DNA from: an uncultured Hyphomicrobiales bacterium
GTDB taxonomy: Bacteria > Pseudomonadota > Alphaproteobacteria > Rhizobiales > Beijerinckiaceae
Reading direction: 5' to 3'
Length of the DNA stretch: 64,000 nucleotides
Assembly: GCA_903861645.1 (NCBI GenBank)
Contig: CAIOVE010000103.1
Span: 62,001 to 126,000, forward strand
A program made the translations under genes and the position numbers. This document shows positions 53,447-63,043 of the stretch, piece after piece (position 1 is the first letter of the stretch; every line of letters begins with the position of its first letter). The notes beneath the pieces are model-generated. The model was not told the DNA's origin. It did no database searches and saw only the letters and a list, made by a program, of their open reading frames with translations.

Positions 53447-54865
53447 TTATCTCCCCGGTGTTGTCATGCGCGCGACAAGCGCGCGCGAAAGATCGCGGAA
53501 GCGGTCGCCGCGGACCTCGAAATTCGGAAACTGATCGTAGGAGGCGCAAGCCGGCGACAGCAGGACAACGGGCTCGCGCGCGCTCGACGCCAACGCGTCG
53601 CGCGCCGCCCGCTCGATCGCCACGTCGAGCGTGCCACAGGATTCATGATCGACATCGCCGCCAAGCGCGCGCGCGAAATCCTCGCTCGAGGCGCCGATCA
53701 GATAAGCCTTGCGCACCTTGCCAAATAGGGGGCGCAGGGAGTCGATGCCGCCTTCCTTCGACTTGCCGCCGATGATCCAGAAAACATCATCGTAGGACAA
53801 CAACGCCTTCTCGGCGGCGTCGGCGTTGGTGGCCTTTGAATCATTGACGAAGACAACGCGATCCAGCCGCGCCACTTCCTCCATGCGATGCGCGAGGCCC
53901 GGAAAGCTCTTCATCGCCGCGCCGATTTCATCATGAGGAATATCGAGCCATTCGCACGCGGCGAAGGCGGCCGCGGCGTTCTGACCATTATGCGCGCCGC
54001 GCAAGGCGCGCGCCTTGCGTAGATCGACCAGCGTTTCAACAAGCGACCATCCGGGGTTCAAGGCGATATCGCGCCGCAACTTGCCATCGTCGTAATGCAC
54101 GATTTCGGAAACATCCGTCGGTGCATGCGATATGGCGACGGCGGCGGCGTCGCGCTCGCGCAGCCCGCGATAAATATTCGCGCAATACTCATCGTCGACG
54201 CCGACCACGGCGAATTCAGCGCCCGCGACAAGGCGCTCCTTCACCGCGGCATACGTATCCATGTCGCCATGACGATCGAGATGATCCGGCGTGAGGTTCA
54301 GCAAGACGCCGACGGAGGGCTCGATGGAAGGCGCGAGATCGATCTGGAACGATGAACACTCGATGACGTGCACGCGGTCCATCGCGGGCGGCTCGAGCGC
54401 GAGAACGGGCGTGCCGATATTGCCGCCGAGTTGCACATCGTGGCCCGCCTCGCGCAGGATGTGCGCGATCAGGGCGGTCGTGGTGGACTTGCCATTCGTG
54501 CCGGTGATGGCGACGAACGGCGCGTTGGGCGCCAACCGCGCGCGCTCGCGACAGAACAACTCGATATCGCCGATGACCTCGATGCCAACCGATCGCGCCT
54601 TGACGACCGTCCAGTGCGGCGCGGGATTCGTCAGCGGCACGCCGGGCGCCAGAATGAGCGCGCTGAACCTCGACCAGTCGGCCGCGGAAATATCAACGAC
54701 CACGACTCCGGCGGCCATCGCCTTCGCGCGCGCCGCCTCGTTGTCGTCCCACGCGGAAACACGCGCGCCGCCCGCCTGCAGGGCGCGCGCCGTCGCCAGC
54801 CCCGAGCCGCCAAGGCCGAAGAGCGCGACATGTCGATCCGCGAAGGAGACGACAGGCGTCATCAC
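53447..54865 (-). CDS. murD: UDP-N-acetylmuramoylalanine-D-glutamate ligase
   Basis: A 472-residue Mur ligase that adds D-Glu. It has '[20 protein letters not shown]' at the N-terminus, P-loop '[19 protein letters not shown]', '[20 protein letters not shown]' and '[20 protein letters not shown]'. Its start overlaps the mraY stop by 4 bases. Length and domain order are as expected for MurD. Confidence 0.97.
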   Translation of the reverse strand: MMTPVVSFADRHVALFGLGGSGLATARALQAGGARVSAWDDNEAARAKAMAAGVVVVDISAADWSRFSALILAPGVPLTNPAPHWTVVKARSVGIEVIGDIELFCRERARLAPNAPFVAITGTNGKSTTTALIAHILREAGHDVQLGGNIGTPVLALEPPAMDRVHVIECSSFQIDLAPSIEPSVGVLLNLTPDHLDRHGDMDTYAAVKERLVAGAEFAVVGVDDEYCANIYRGLRERDAAAVAISHAPTDVSEIVHYDDGKLRRDIALNPGWSLVETLVDLRKARALRGAHNGQNAAAAFAACEWLDIPHDEIGAAMKSFPGLAHRMEEVARLDRVVFVNDSKATNADAAEKALLSYDDVFWIIGGKSKEGGIDSLRPLFGKVRKAYLIGASSEDFARALGGDVDHESCGTLDVAIERAARDALASSAREPVVLLSPACASYDQFPNFEVRGDRFRDLSRALVARMTTPGR

Positions 54866-56007
54866 CGCACCTTCAACGTTGCAAGCCCTATCAGCGCGAG
54901 CACGAAGGAGATGATCCAGAAGCGAATGACGATCTGTGGCTCGGACCAGCCCTTCTTTTCAAAATGATGATGGATCGGCGCCATCAGAAACACGCGACGG
55001 CCCGTGCGCTTGAACCAGAACACCTGAATGATGACCGACAGCGCCTCGACGACGAACAGACCGCCAACAACCGCCAGCACGATCTCGTGCTTCACGATGA
55101 CGGCGATGGAGCCGATGAGCCCCCCAAGCGCGAGGGAACCCGTGTCGCCCATGAAGATTTGCGCGGGCGGCGCGTTGAACCACAGGAAGCCGAGACCGGC
55201 GCCGATCAGGGCGCCGCAAACGACCGCGAGTTCGCCCGCGCCAGACACATGGTTGATGCCGAGGTATGCCGCGAAAATCGAGTTGCCCGCGAGATAGGCG
55301 ATGGTGGCGAACGTGCCGGCGGCGATCATCGAAGGCACGATGGCGAGGCCGTCGAGCCCGTCGGTCAGGTTCACCGCGTTGCCGGCGGCCACGATGATGA
55401 AGGCGCCGAAGGCGAGAAAGAAAAATCCGAGATCGCGGCCAAAGCCCGTGAAGAAGGGCACGACCAGCTTCGCCGCCGGCGCGTCGAAACGGAATGGAAT
55501 GGTCAGCGCAGAAATCACATCGCCAAGCGAAGCAAGCGGCGGAGTCAGGCTGGCGCACATCATCAGATAGCAGGCAATGACGGCGATGCCCGCCTCAAGC
55601 GCGAGACGCGCCCGGCCCGAGAACCCGGCGTGCGTCTGGCGCGTCACCTTCAGATAGTCATCATAGAAGCCGATCGCGCCAAAGCCAAGCGTCACGAACA
55701 TGACGATCCACACATAGGCGCTGCGCGGATTGGCCCACAGGATGGTCGAAACAACGAGGCCGGACAGAATCATCAGGCCGCCCATGGTGGGCGTGCCCTT
55801 CTTGGTGAGCAGGTGCGATTGCGGACCGTCCGCGCGAATGGGTTGCCCCTTGCCCTGCTTCAGCCGCAGGGAAGAGATGATCGTCGGGCCGAAAAAGAAT
55901 ACGAAGAACAGCGCGGTCGCGGTCGCGCCACCCGCGCGGAACGTGATGTAGCGAAACAGGTTCAGCGGACCGAACAGGTAGGAAAAATCGCTTAGATAGG
56001 TCAGCAT
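54862..56007 (-). CDS. mraY: Phospho-N-acetylmuramoyl-pentapeptide transferase
   Basis: A 381-residue integral membrane enzyme, about ten membrane segments, that makes lipid I on undecaprenyl phosphate. Marks are '[20 protein letters not shown]', '[20 protein letters not shown]', '[18 protein letters not shown]' (catalytic Asp residues) and '[20 protein letters not shown]'. ATG 56007 is preferred because it matches the usual MraY N-terminus and avoids overlap; an upstream ATG at 56034 would overlap murF. It directly follows murF. Confidence 0.96.
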   Translation of the reverse strand: MLTYLSDFSYLFGPLNLFRYITFRAGGATATALFFVFFFGPTIISSLRLKQGKGQPIRADGPQSHLLTKKGTPTMGGLMILSGLVVSTILWANPRSAYVWIVMFVTLGFGAIGFYDDYLKVTRQTHAGFSGRARLALEAGIAVIACYLMMCASLTPPLASLGDVISALTIPFRFDAPAAKLVVPFFTGFGRDLGFFFLAFGAFIIVAAGNAVNLTDGLDGLAIVPSMIAAGTFATIAYLAGNSIFAAYLGINHVSGAGELAVVCGALIGAGLGFLWFNAPPAQIFMGDTGSLALGGLIGSIAVIVKHEIVLAVVGGLFVVEALSVIIQVFWFKRTGRRVFLMAPIHHHFEKKGWSEPQIVIRFWIISFVLALIGLATLKVR

Positions 56008-56011
56008 CAAA

Positions 56012-57448
56012 TCATCCTTCGTCGCCGGCACCATCGGCGGGCGCGGCGAATTTGGCCTTGAGCGCGGCGACGATCGGCCCCATGCGGCTTCCGTTCGACC
56101 CCTTCACCATGACGACGTCGCCGGCCCGGACCGTTTCGATCACGGCGGCTTCGATGTCCTTCGATTGATTGGCGTGAACGCCCCTGACGCCATCGGGCAA
56201 GGCGTCGAACAGTTCCTTCATCATCGGCCCGGCGGCGAACACCCGATCCACCTTGCCGGCCAGAACATCCGGCGCGAGGTCGCGATGCATGCGGGCCGCG
56301 TTGGGTCCAAGTTCCAGCATGTCGCCGATCACGCCGATGCGTCGCCCCTCGCCCGAGGGCTCCGCCGCGCCCAGCAAGGCGAGCGCCGCGCGCATCGACG
56401 TGGGATTGGCGTTGTAGCTCTCGTCGATGAGGGTGAAAGGCCCGTCGCCAGCGCTCAATTGCGTGCGTTGTCCCCGCCCGACGGGCGCCTCGAAGTCGCC
56501 GAGCGCGCGCGCCATGGCGTGGATATCCGCGCCGGCCGCCTCGGCCGCGAGCAGAACCGCCAGCGCGTTCATCGCGAGATGACGTCCAGGAGCCGCGAGC
56601 GCGAACACGATCTCCCGTCCCATGAAGGAGGCCCGCGCCTCGGCGCCGGTCGCCGTGGGCGCGTAACTCAGGAGTCTTGCGTCGGCGTCCTCGTGTTCGC
56701 CAAAACTTAGCACGGCGCCAACATGGCATTCGCCGGCCCGCGCGCGCAGCAGATCATGTTGCGCGATGTCGCGATTGATGATCGCCACGCCATCTGAATC
56801 GAGGCCGGAAAAGATTTCCGCCTTCGCCTCCGCGATGCCATCGATCGAGTCGAAATGCTCCAGATGAACCGGCGCGATGGTGGTGATCACGGCGACATGC
56901 GGTCGGACCATGGCGACGAGCGGCGTTATTTCGCCCGCGTGATTCATGCCGATCTCGAACACGGCGAATTGCGTGTCGGCGGGCATGCGCGCGAGCGTCA
57001 ACGGCACGCCCCAGTGATTGTTGTAGGAGGCCGCCGACGCGTGGGTTTTTCCCGCCTTCGACAACGCAAGCCGCAACGCTTCCTTCGTGCCCGTCTTGCC
57101 GACCGAACCGGTGACGGCGATGATGCGCGCGCCCGTTCGCGCGCGCGCCGCGCGACCAAGATTTTCCATCGAGCGCAAGGTGTCATGAACGACATAAAGC
57201 GGCCCGAGCCCCTTCAATTCGGCGGCGCGCTCTTCCGCCACGACGGCCGCGGCGGCGCCCTTCTCGAAAGCCTTCGCGACATAGTCGTGCCCGTCGCTGT
57301 TGTCGCCCTTGATCGCGAAGAACAGATCGCCCGGCTGCAACGTGCGCGTATCGATGGAGACGCCATTGACGCCGGCGGGCACGCGACCATCGACGCGCGC
57401 CGAAAGCGGCGGCACCAACGCCAGGCCTGTCCACAGATGACCGCTCAT
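56012..57448 (-). CDS. murF: UDP-MurNAc-tripeptide-D-alanyl-D-alanine ligase
   Basis: A 478-residue Mur ligase that adds D-Ala-D-Ala. It shows '[20 protein letters not shown]', P-loop '[19 protein letters not shown]', '[18 protein letters not shown]' and '[20 protein letters not shown]'. ATG 57448 overlaps the murE stop by 4 bases. This completes the UDP-MurNAc-pentapeptide branch with murE and murD. Confidence 0.96.
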   Translation of the reverse strand: MSGHLWTGLALVPPLSARVDGRVPAGVNGVSIDTRTLQPGDLFFAIKGDNSDGHDYVAKAFEKGAAAAVVAEERAAELKGLGPLYVVHDTLRSMENLGRAARARTGARIIAVTGSVGKTGTKEALRLALSKAGKTHASAASYNNHWGVPLTLARMPADTQFAVFEIGMNHAGEITPLVAMVRPHVAVITTIAPVHLEHFDSIDGIAEAKAEIFSGLDSDGVAIINRDIAQHDLLRARAGECHVGAVLSFGEHEDADARLLSYAPTATGAEARASFMGREIVFALAAPGRHLAMNALAVLLAAEAAGADIHAMARALGDFEAPVGRGQRTQLSAGDGPFTLIDESYNANPTSMRAALALLGAAEPSGEGRRIGVIGDMLELGPNAARMHRDLAPDVLAGKVDRVFAAGPMMKELFDALPDGVRGVHANQSKDIEAAVIETVRAGDVVMVKGSNGSRMGPIVAALKAKFAAPADGAGDEG

Positions 57449-58899
57449 GCACCCAGTTCCCTCAACGCGTTTCGCGCGGCCTCGTGATCGGAGAACGGCA
57501 GCACCGTATCGCCGACGATCTGACCGGTTTCATGGCCCTTGCCGGCGATGACGAGCGCGTCGCCCGGCGCCAGCATGGCGACGGCGGCTTTGATAGCGCG
57601 CGCGCGGTCGGCGATCTCGATGGCTCCTGGCGCCGCGGCGAGAATTTCCGAGCGTATCGTGGCGGAATTTTCCGAGCGCGGGTTGTCATCGGTCACGATG
57701 ACCACGTCCGCCTCGCGCGCGGCGATGTCGCCCATGATGGCGCGCTTGCCCTTGTCGCGATCGCCGCCGCACCCGAACACCACGATGAGACGACCGGCCG
57801 CCGAAGCGCGCAACGCGCGCAACACTTTTTCAAGCGCGTCGGGCTTGTGGGCGTAATCAACATAGACGGGCGCGCCATGGCGCTCGCCAACGAGTTCGAT
57901 GCGTCCCGGCGCGCCCGACAGATGTTCCAGCGCGGCGAATACCGCGACCGGATCGTCGCCCGTCGCCATGCAAAGACCCGCCGCGACAAGCGCGTTCGAC
58001 GCCATGAAATCGCCCGCCAGTGGCAGACGCGCGTCAATGCGCTTCCCGGCGTGTTCAATCGTGATCAACGTCGTGGCGCCCATGGCGCGCGCATTCAACA
58101 GTCGAATGTCGTCGCCCTTGGCGCCCGTCGTGAACACGCGAAGCCCGCGCGCGCGCGCATGCGCGACGGCGCGTTCCGAGAAGTCGCCGTCGGCGTCGAT
58201 GATCGCGGTTTGGCCGGGCGCGAGCAAGGCGTCGAACAGACGCATTTTCGCGGCGAAGTAATCATCGAGCGTCGCGTGATAATCGAGATGATCGCGGGAA
58301 AGGTTCGTGAAGGCGCCCGCGGCGAGCCGCACGCCATCGAGCCGGCGCTGATCGAGCCCGTGCGAGGAGGCCTCCATCGCCAGATGCGTAACGCCCTCGG
58401 CGGCGAGTTCGTCCAGCGTGCGATGCAACGTCACCGGATCGGGCGTGGTCAGCGAGCCATAGGTCGCGCCCGAGGGCTTGACGACGCCCGTGGTGCCGAG
58501 CGCCGCCGCCGCGTGGCCCAGCCGCGCCCAGATCTGGCGCGTGAACGCCGCGGTCGAAGTCTTGCCGCTCGTGCCGGTGATGGCCACGATGGTTGAAGGC
58601 TGGCGCTCGTAAAAGCGCGCGGCCGCCTTCGAAAGCGCGGCGCGAACATCCGCCACGCGCGCGACAATGGCGGGCGCGAGCGATGCGCGCGGTTCGTGCT
58701 CGGTGACCACGACGCCGGCGCCGGCGGCGACCGCCGCTGGCGCGAAGGACATTCCATCGGCCTTGACGCCCGGCACGGCGAAGAACGCAAAGCCCGGTTT
58801 GACGGCGCGGCTGTCCGCGGTCACGCCCGCAACCTCGCGCGCGCCATCCGTCGCGGAAAACGCGGCGTCGGGCAACAGATCGCGAAGCGAAATCGTCAT
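57445..58899 (-). CDS. murE: UDP-MurNAc-tripeptide synthetase (meso-diaminopimelate type)
   Basis: A 484-residue Mur ligase with '[19 protein letters not shown]', P-loop '[19 protein letters not shown]', '[20 protein letters not shown]' and the DNPR signature in '[17 protein letters not shown]', which marks meso-diaminopimelate as the added residue, so Gram-negative-type peptidoglycan. It abuts ftsI with no spacer (58899/58900) and overlaps murF. Confidence 0.97.
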   Translation of the reverse strand: MTISLRDLLPDAAFSATDGAREVAGVTADSRAVKPGFAFFAVPGVKADGMSFAPAAVAAGAGVVVTEHEPRASLAPAIVARVADVRAALSKAAARFYERQPSTIVAITGTSGKTSTAAFTRQIWARLGHAAAALGTTGVVKPSGATYGSLTTPDPVTLHRTLDELAAEGVTHLAMEASSHGLDQRRLDGVRLAAGAFTNLSRDHLDYHATLDDYFAAKMRLFDALLAPGQTAIIDADGDFSERAVAHARARGLRVFTTGAKGDDIRLLNARAMGATTLITIEHAGKRIDARLPLAGDFMASNALVAAGLCMATGDDPVAVFAALEHLSGAPGRIELVGERHGAPVYVDYAHKPDALEKVLRALRASAAGRLIVVFGCGGDRDKGKRAIMGDIAAREADVVIVTDDNPRSENSATIRSEILAAAPGAIEIADRARAIKAAVAMLAPGDALVIAGKGHETGQIVGDTVLPFSDHEAARNALRELGA

Positions 58900-60726
58900 T
58901 CAGTTACCCCTGACCGGGGGATTGGCCGCGGTGTAGCCAGCCTTCGCCAGCAGCGGGAATGGCATGGCCGGCGGATCGAGACGCGCCGGCAAATCGAGCA
59001 TGTTGGCGACGCGCTCGATGATCGCGCCGGTCACGACGCCGGAATTATACGCCGCGGTATGATAGCCGCCATCCTTGGGCAAGCCCTGGGGATCGTCGTA
59101 CAGCACCATGAACAGATATTTCGGCTTGTCGGCGGGCGCGATCGCCATGAAGGTCGTGAACACGCGATTGCTGGAGTAATGCCCGTGGATCAGCTTGTCG
59201 GCGGTTCCCGTCTTGCCGCCAACGAAATAGCCGCGGATGTTGGCGAGCTTCGCCGAGCCTTCGGTGGCGTTGATGCGCATGAGATAGCGCAGGGACTCGC
59301 TCGTTTCGGGGCGCACGACACGCGCGCCAAGGGCCTTTGCCGCGTCCTCGTCACGCCTGAGAAACGTCGGCGGAATAAGGGTTCCGCCATTCACCAGGCC
59401 GGCGACGGCCATCATCGCCTGCAAGGGCGCCACGCTGATGCCCTGACCAAAGGCGATGGTGATGGTGTTCAGCTCCGTCCAGCGCTTGGGGACGAGCGGC
59501 TCGGCGCTCTCGGGCAGTTCAGTTCGCAGGCGATCAAGCTGGCCCATCTTGCGCAGAAAGGCCTTGTGACCATCCACGCCAACCATCATCGCCATGCGCG
59601 CGGTGCCGATATTGGATGAATGGGTGAAGACCTCGGGCACGGTCAACATGCGATGTGTCGCGTGGTAATCATGAATGGTGAACCCGCCATAGCGAAGCGA
59701 GTCGCGCGCGTCGAGGCGCGAGTTGAGGTTCACCTTGCCCGCTTCCATCGCCATCGCGATGGAGATAGCCTTGAAGGTCGATCCCATTTCGTAACGACCG
59801 ACGTTGAGGCGGTTGATGCGCGACAGATCGCGCGCGTCGTTTTGCTTGTCGTTGGGATTGTTGGGATCGAAATCGGGCAACGACGCGTAGGCGATCAACT
59901 CGCCCGTGTTCACGTCCATGATGGCCGCGGCGCCGGCCTGGGCCTTGTAACGCTCGATGCCCTTGGCGACCTCGTCGCGAATGGCGTGCGTCACGCGCAG
60001 ATCGAGCGACAGCTTCACCGGCGCGAGGTCCGTCTGGTCGAGCCGGAATCCCGCCTGACTGAGATCTCCCAGCCCCTGCCCGTCGATGTATTTCTCGATG
60101 CCGGCGATGCCGATATTGTCGATGTCGGTGAAGCCGATCACATGGGCGCCGTCCGGCCCGTTGGGATAGATGCGCTTGTTCTCGGGCAGGAAGCTGATGC
60201 CGGGCAAGCCTAGGCGGAAAACCTCCTCGCGCTCCTTGGGCGAGATGCCCCGCTTGACCCACACGAAGCCCTTGCGCGAACCGAGGCGCTCGCGCAACTC
60301 GCGCGCGTTGACGTCGGGCAGAACCGCGGTGAGCAGTTCGACCGCCTCGTCCTTGTCGATGATGCGGCGCGGCTCGGCGAAGACCGACATGACCTTCACG
60401 TCGGTCGCGAGCACCTCGCCGTTGCGATCGACGATGTCGGGTCGCGCGCGCGAAACGGCTTCGGACGCCGCCCGGCGCAGGCTTTGCGGATCCGGCTTGA
60501 AACCGAGATAAACGAGCTTGCCGCCGATCGCGAGGAACACGGCGGTGAAACCGAACGCCACAAGGCGCAGGCGAACGCCGCTCTTGTCGAGCCGCGTATG
60601 CATCATGCCGCGCGCGATGTCGGCCAGCCGCCGCCACGCGCCGGGACGTTGCGCGGGCGCGGGCGCGATGACCGGTTCGACGACGGGGGCCGGCGCCCGA
60701 TCAGGAAATTCAGTCTGCCCTTCCAT
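58900..60726 (-). CDS. ftsI: Peptidoglycan D,D-transpeptidase FtsI (PBP3)
   Basis: A 608-residue class B penicillin-binding protein for septal crosslinking. It has a short cytoplasmic N-terminus, one membrane helix ('LRLVAFGFTAVFLAIGGKLV', about 52-71), a PBP dimer domain, and the transpeptidase motifs STFK ('YEMGSTFKAISIA'), SSN ('THSSNIGTA') and KTG ('GGKTGTADK'). It lies between ftsL and murE, the usual order. Its N-terminal cytoplasmic tail is Pro/Ala-rich and longer than in E. coli. Confidence 0.97.
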   Translation of the reverse strand: MEGQTEFPDRAPAPVVEPVIAPAPAQRPGAWRRLADIARGMMHTRLDKSGVRLRLVAFGFTAVFLAIGGKLVYLGFKPDPQSLRRAASEAVSRARPDIVDRNGEVLATDVKVMSVFAEPRRIIDKDEAVELLTAVLPDVNARELRERLGSRKGFVWVKRGISPKEREEVFRLGLPGISFLPENKRIYPNGPDGAHVIGFTDIDNIGIAGIEKYIDGQGLGDLSQAGFRLDQTDLAPVKLSLDLRVTHAIRDEVAKGIERYKAQAGAAAIMDVNTGELIAYASLPDFDPNNPNDKQNDARDLSRINRLNVGRYEMGSTFKAISIAMAMEAGKVNLNSRLDARDSLRYGGFTIHDYHATHRMLTVPEVFTHSSNIGTARMAMMVGVDGHKAFLRKMGQLDRLRTELPESAEPLVPKRWTELNTITIAFGQGISVAPLQAMMAVAGLVNGGTLIPPTFLRRDEDAAKALGARVVRPETSESLRYLMRINATEGSAKLANIRGYFVGGKTGTADKLIHGHYSSNRVFTTFMAIAPADKPKYLFMVLYDDPQGLPKDGGYHTAAYNSGVVTGAIIERVANMLDLPARLDPPAMPFPLLAKAGYTAANPPVRGN

Positions 60727-60742
60727 GCAACTAACCTCGCGA

Positions 60743-61141
60743 TCAACGATTGGACGACGGCGTCGACGAGCGCGGCGGCGCGCCCCGTTCGTCGCGCGGC
60801 GTCACGGTAGGTTCGGCCATGCCAAGCGATTCAAGCTTGCGGCCGATCATGTCTACCTTCGCCACGCGATCGGGCAATTCCGAGGCCTTGGCGAGTTGAT
60901 CGACCGACACGGACTGATAGTCGAAAAATTTCTCCGTCAGGGCCTGCACGCGCTCGGGTCGCGACAGGCGGGCCCATTCGGCGCGCAGCATGCCGATCGA
61001 GTCGCGCTCGCGCTGGATGTCGTGTTTCGCCTTCTGGATATCGGCGGAATAGCGCATGGTTTCGTATTTGATCGAATAGGCGTAGCCCGCCGACCCCACG
61101 AGGGCCACGATGGCGAGCAGGTTCAGGTAGCGCGTGATCAC
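60743..61141 (-). CDS. ftsL: Cell division protein FtsL
   Basis: A 132-residue bitopic protein with a membrane segment at about residues 5-24 ('[20 protein letters not shown]') and a coiled-coil-like stretch ('[20 protein letters not shown]'). FtsL bridges FtsB/FtsQ to FtsW/FtsI. Sequence is weakly conserved in the family, but position between rsmH (4-base overlap) and ftsI, size and topology support it. The C-terminal 30 residues are Pro/Ser/Arg-rich. Confidence 0.9.
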   Translation of the reverse strand: MITRYLNLLAIVALVGSAGYAYSIKYETMRYSADIQKAKHDIQRERDSIGMLRAEWARLSRPERVQALTEKFFDYQSVSVDQLAKASELPDRVAKVDMIGRKLESLGMAEPTVTPRDERGAPPRSSTPSSNR

Positions 61142-62181
61142 GAGCGCCTCCGGGTGTTGGATTCGGGCAGTTCGGCCAACGCCTTCAGTTTGGCGTCGAC
61201 GCCGCGCGATGGCGCGCCGGTGCGCGACGCGACGCGCAACTTGGCCGAGCGCGCCCGCGGATTGGCGGCGAGTTCCGCCTCGCCCGCGATTATGGGTTGT
61301 CGCGTCACGAGATCGAAGGTCGGCGTGGGCGCGGGTGGTTCGCCCGGCAACAGGCGCGAGCGCGCCTGTCCGCGGCCCGCGCGATCGGCGAGGAATTGCT
61401 TGACGATCCGGTCCTCGAGCGAATGAAAGCTCACCACCGCCAGCCGGCCGCCGGGCGCGAGCGCCTTCTCCGCGGCGACGAGACCGCGCACAAGCTGGCC
61501 CAGTTCGTCGTTCACCGCGATGCGCAGCGCCTGAAAGGCCCGCGTGGCCGGATGAATCTCGGTCGGCTTGTGGTGGATCACCCGACCCGCCAGTTCCGCG
61601 AGTTGTCGCGTGGTGTGGAAGGGCGTCGCGACACGATCGGCGACGATGGCGCGGGCAAGGCGTCGCGATTGCCGCTCCTCGCCGTAATAGAAGAAAATAT
61701 TCGCGAGGGTCTCCTCGTCCGCGCCATTGACGATGTCGGCGGCGGAGGGGCCGGCGGATTCCATGCGCATGTCGAGCGGCCCGTCGAAGCGAAACGAAAA
61801 GCCCCGCTCGGCCTGATCGATTTGCATCGATGAAACGCCGATATCGAAGGTGACGCCGTCGAGCGCCGCGAAGCCGGCGTCGGGCGCGACCTTGTCGAGA
61901 TCGGCGAAGCGGGCCTTTTCGAGCGTCAGCCTTCCCGCCATGTCGGCCACGAGTTCGGCGCCGCCCGCGATCGCGTCGGGATCGCGATCAAGCGCCAGCA
62001 CGCGCGTTCCCGGCGTCGCCAGAATGGCGCGCGAATAGCCGCCGGCGCCGAACGTGCCATCGGCGTAGAGCCCGCCGGGACGCACGGCGAGCCCCGCCAG
62101 AACCTCCGCGAGGAGCACGGGATGGTGCCGGACCGGTCCGTCGGCGGCGCGAGACGTGTCATCGCCGCGATCCATGCTCAT
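61138..62181 (-). CDS. rsmH: 16S rRNA (cytosine-1402-N4)-methyltransferase
   Basis: A 347-residue SAM-dependent methyltransferase (MraW). It shows '[20 protein letters not shown]', the SAM loop '[20 protein letters not shown]', '[20 protein letters not shown]' and '[20 protein letters not shown]'. ATG 62181 overlaps the mraZ stop by 4 bases (ATGA); a longer upstream frame lies in mraZ and is not used. It is the second gene of the cell-wall operon. Confidence 0.97.
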   Translation of the reverse strand: MSMDRGDDTSRAADGPVRHHPVLLAEVLAGLAVRPGGLYADGTFGAGGYSRAILATPGTRVLALDRDPDAIAGGAELVADMAGRLTLEKARFADLDKVAPDAGFAALDGVTFDIGVSSMQIDQAERGFSFRFDGPLDMRMESAGPSAADIVNGADEETLANIFFYYGEERQSRRLARAIVADRVATPFHTTRQLAELAGRVIHHKPTEIHPATRAFQALRIAVNDELGQLVRGLVAAEKALAPGGRLAVVSFHSLEDRIVKQFLADRAGRGQARSRLLPGEPPAPTPTFDLVTRQPIIAGEAELAANPRARSAKLRVASRTGAPSRGVDAKLKALAELPESNTRRRS

Positions 62182-62663
62182 TCCCGTGCTCCACGAGGGC
62201 GCGGCGCCGACGCCGCGTATCCGGTTCCCAGTTCCCGCGTCAGCGCGCGCACCCGTTGTTCGGCCTCCTCCAGACGCGCGCGAAACCGGCCCGGCTCCCA
62301 GATCTGAAATTTGTGTCCCTGCCCGACGAAGGTCGCTTCCGAACCGATGCTGGCCCGCGCCAGCAAGCGCTCGGGCAAGACAATCCGCCCTTCGGTGTCG
62401 ACCTTCAGCACGTCGCTGGTGCCCAGCAAGGCCGTCGAAAAGACATCGCGCTCCGGCGAATAGGGCGAAAGCGTCGCCAGCAAGCCGTCGATCTCCCGCA
62501 GCAGCGCATGGCCGCCACAGTCCAGCGCCTCCGCGTCGAGCGAGGGATGGACATAGAGCCCCTCGAACCCGTCGCGCGCCAGCACCGAGCGAAAGGACGC
62601 CGGGATCGAGACGCGACCCTTCGAGTCCAGCCGGTTGGTGAAATTCGAAACGTAGCGATCCAC
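62178..62663 (-). CDS. mraZ: Transcriptional regulator MraZ
   Basis: A protein of about 161 residues with two AbrB-like SpoVT domains: '[20 protein letters not shown]' and '[20 protein letters not shown]'. MraZ binds repeats upstream of its own gene and controls the dcw operon. The start is probably GTG 62663 (VDRYVSNF, matching relatives); GTG 62672 is possible. The C-terminus carries an Arg-rich tail. It is the first gene of the operon, about 160 bases from the promoter-like region at 62805-62833. Confidence 0.93.
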   Translation of the reverse strand: MDRYVSNFTNRLDSKGRVSIPASFRSVLARDGFEGLYVHPSLDAEALDCGGHALLREIDGLLATLSPYSPERDVFSTALLGTSDVLKVDTEGRIVLPERLLARASIGSEATFVGQGHKFQIWEPGRFRARLEEAEQRVRALTRELGTGYAASAPRPRGARE

Positions 62664-62793
62664 GATTGCCACCCAGCCAGCGGCCTTGGCGCCCCGCCGG
62701 TCCACGCAACGCCCCCCATCCGGCGAGGCGCGCGACACCGGTCATGCCCCGACCGCGAGGGCCAAAGAGCAACGGAAGCGACGCGTCTTTCAA

Positions 62794-62827
62794 CGGGATG
62801 ACTTGGGATAACATGGGCTTTTTTGGG
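62794..62827. promoter_or_regulatory. Array of four (C/T)GGG repeats at 10-bp spacing, candidate MraZ boxes
   Basis: CGGG at 62794, then TGGG at 62804, 62814 and 62824 on the plus strand repeat with an exact 10-bp period. MraZ of E. coli binds TGGGN repeats of the same period upstream of mraZ. The array lies about 130 bases upstream of mraZ and overlaps its promoter-like sequences. Confidence 0.7.
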
Positions 62828-62833
62828 CGTCAA
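62805..62833 (-). promoter_or_regulatory. Candidate dcw operon promoter
   Basis: Reading the minus strand, TTGACG (plus 62828-62833) and TATCCC (plus 62805-62810) are separated by exactly 17 bases. The -35 is close to consensus and the -10 is weak. Three candidate MraZ boxes cover the spacer and -10, which would fit direct repression. A transcript would begin near 62798. Confidence 0.5.
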
Positions 62834-63043
62834 CGTGAATGCGAGTCAAAACGGGACGGATTCTCCCTGAGCGTGATTAGGCACTGTTAGGGTTAACGAA
62901 TCGTTCAGATTCCCCCCGATTTCAGGACGTCGGGCGTCCCGTTCAAATTCGGGCGATGGGCTACCCGCCCCGGTCCGAAGCGGCTATATCGCGAGGACTG
63001 GCGCGCCGGCCGCGCCCCCTCGCCGACAGCCGCGAAGAGTCAC

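Noticed and set aside
62182-62814. Extension of rsmH to 558 codons
   Set aside because: The extra part overlaps mraZ in another frame; rsmH homology begins at the ATG that overlaps the mraZ stop.
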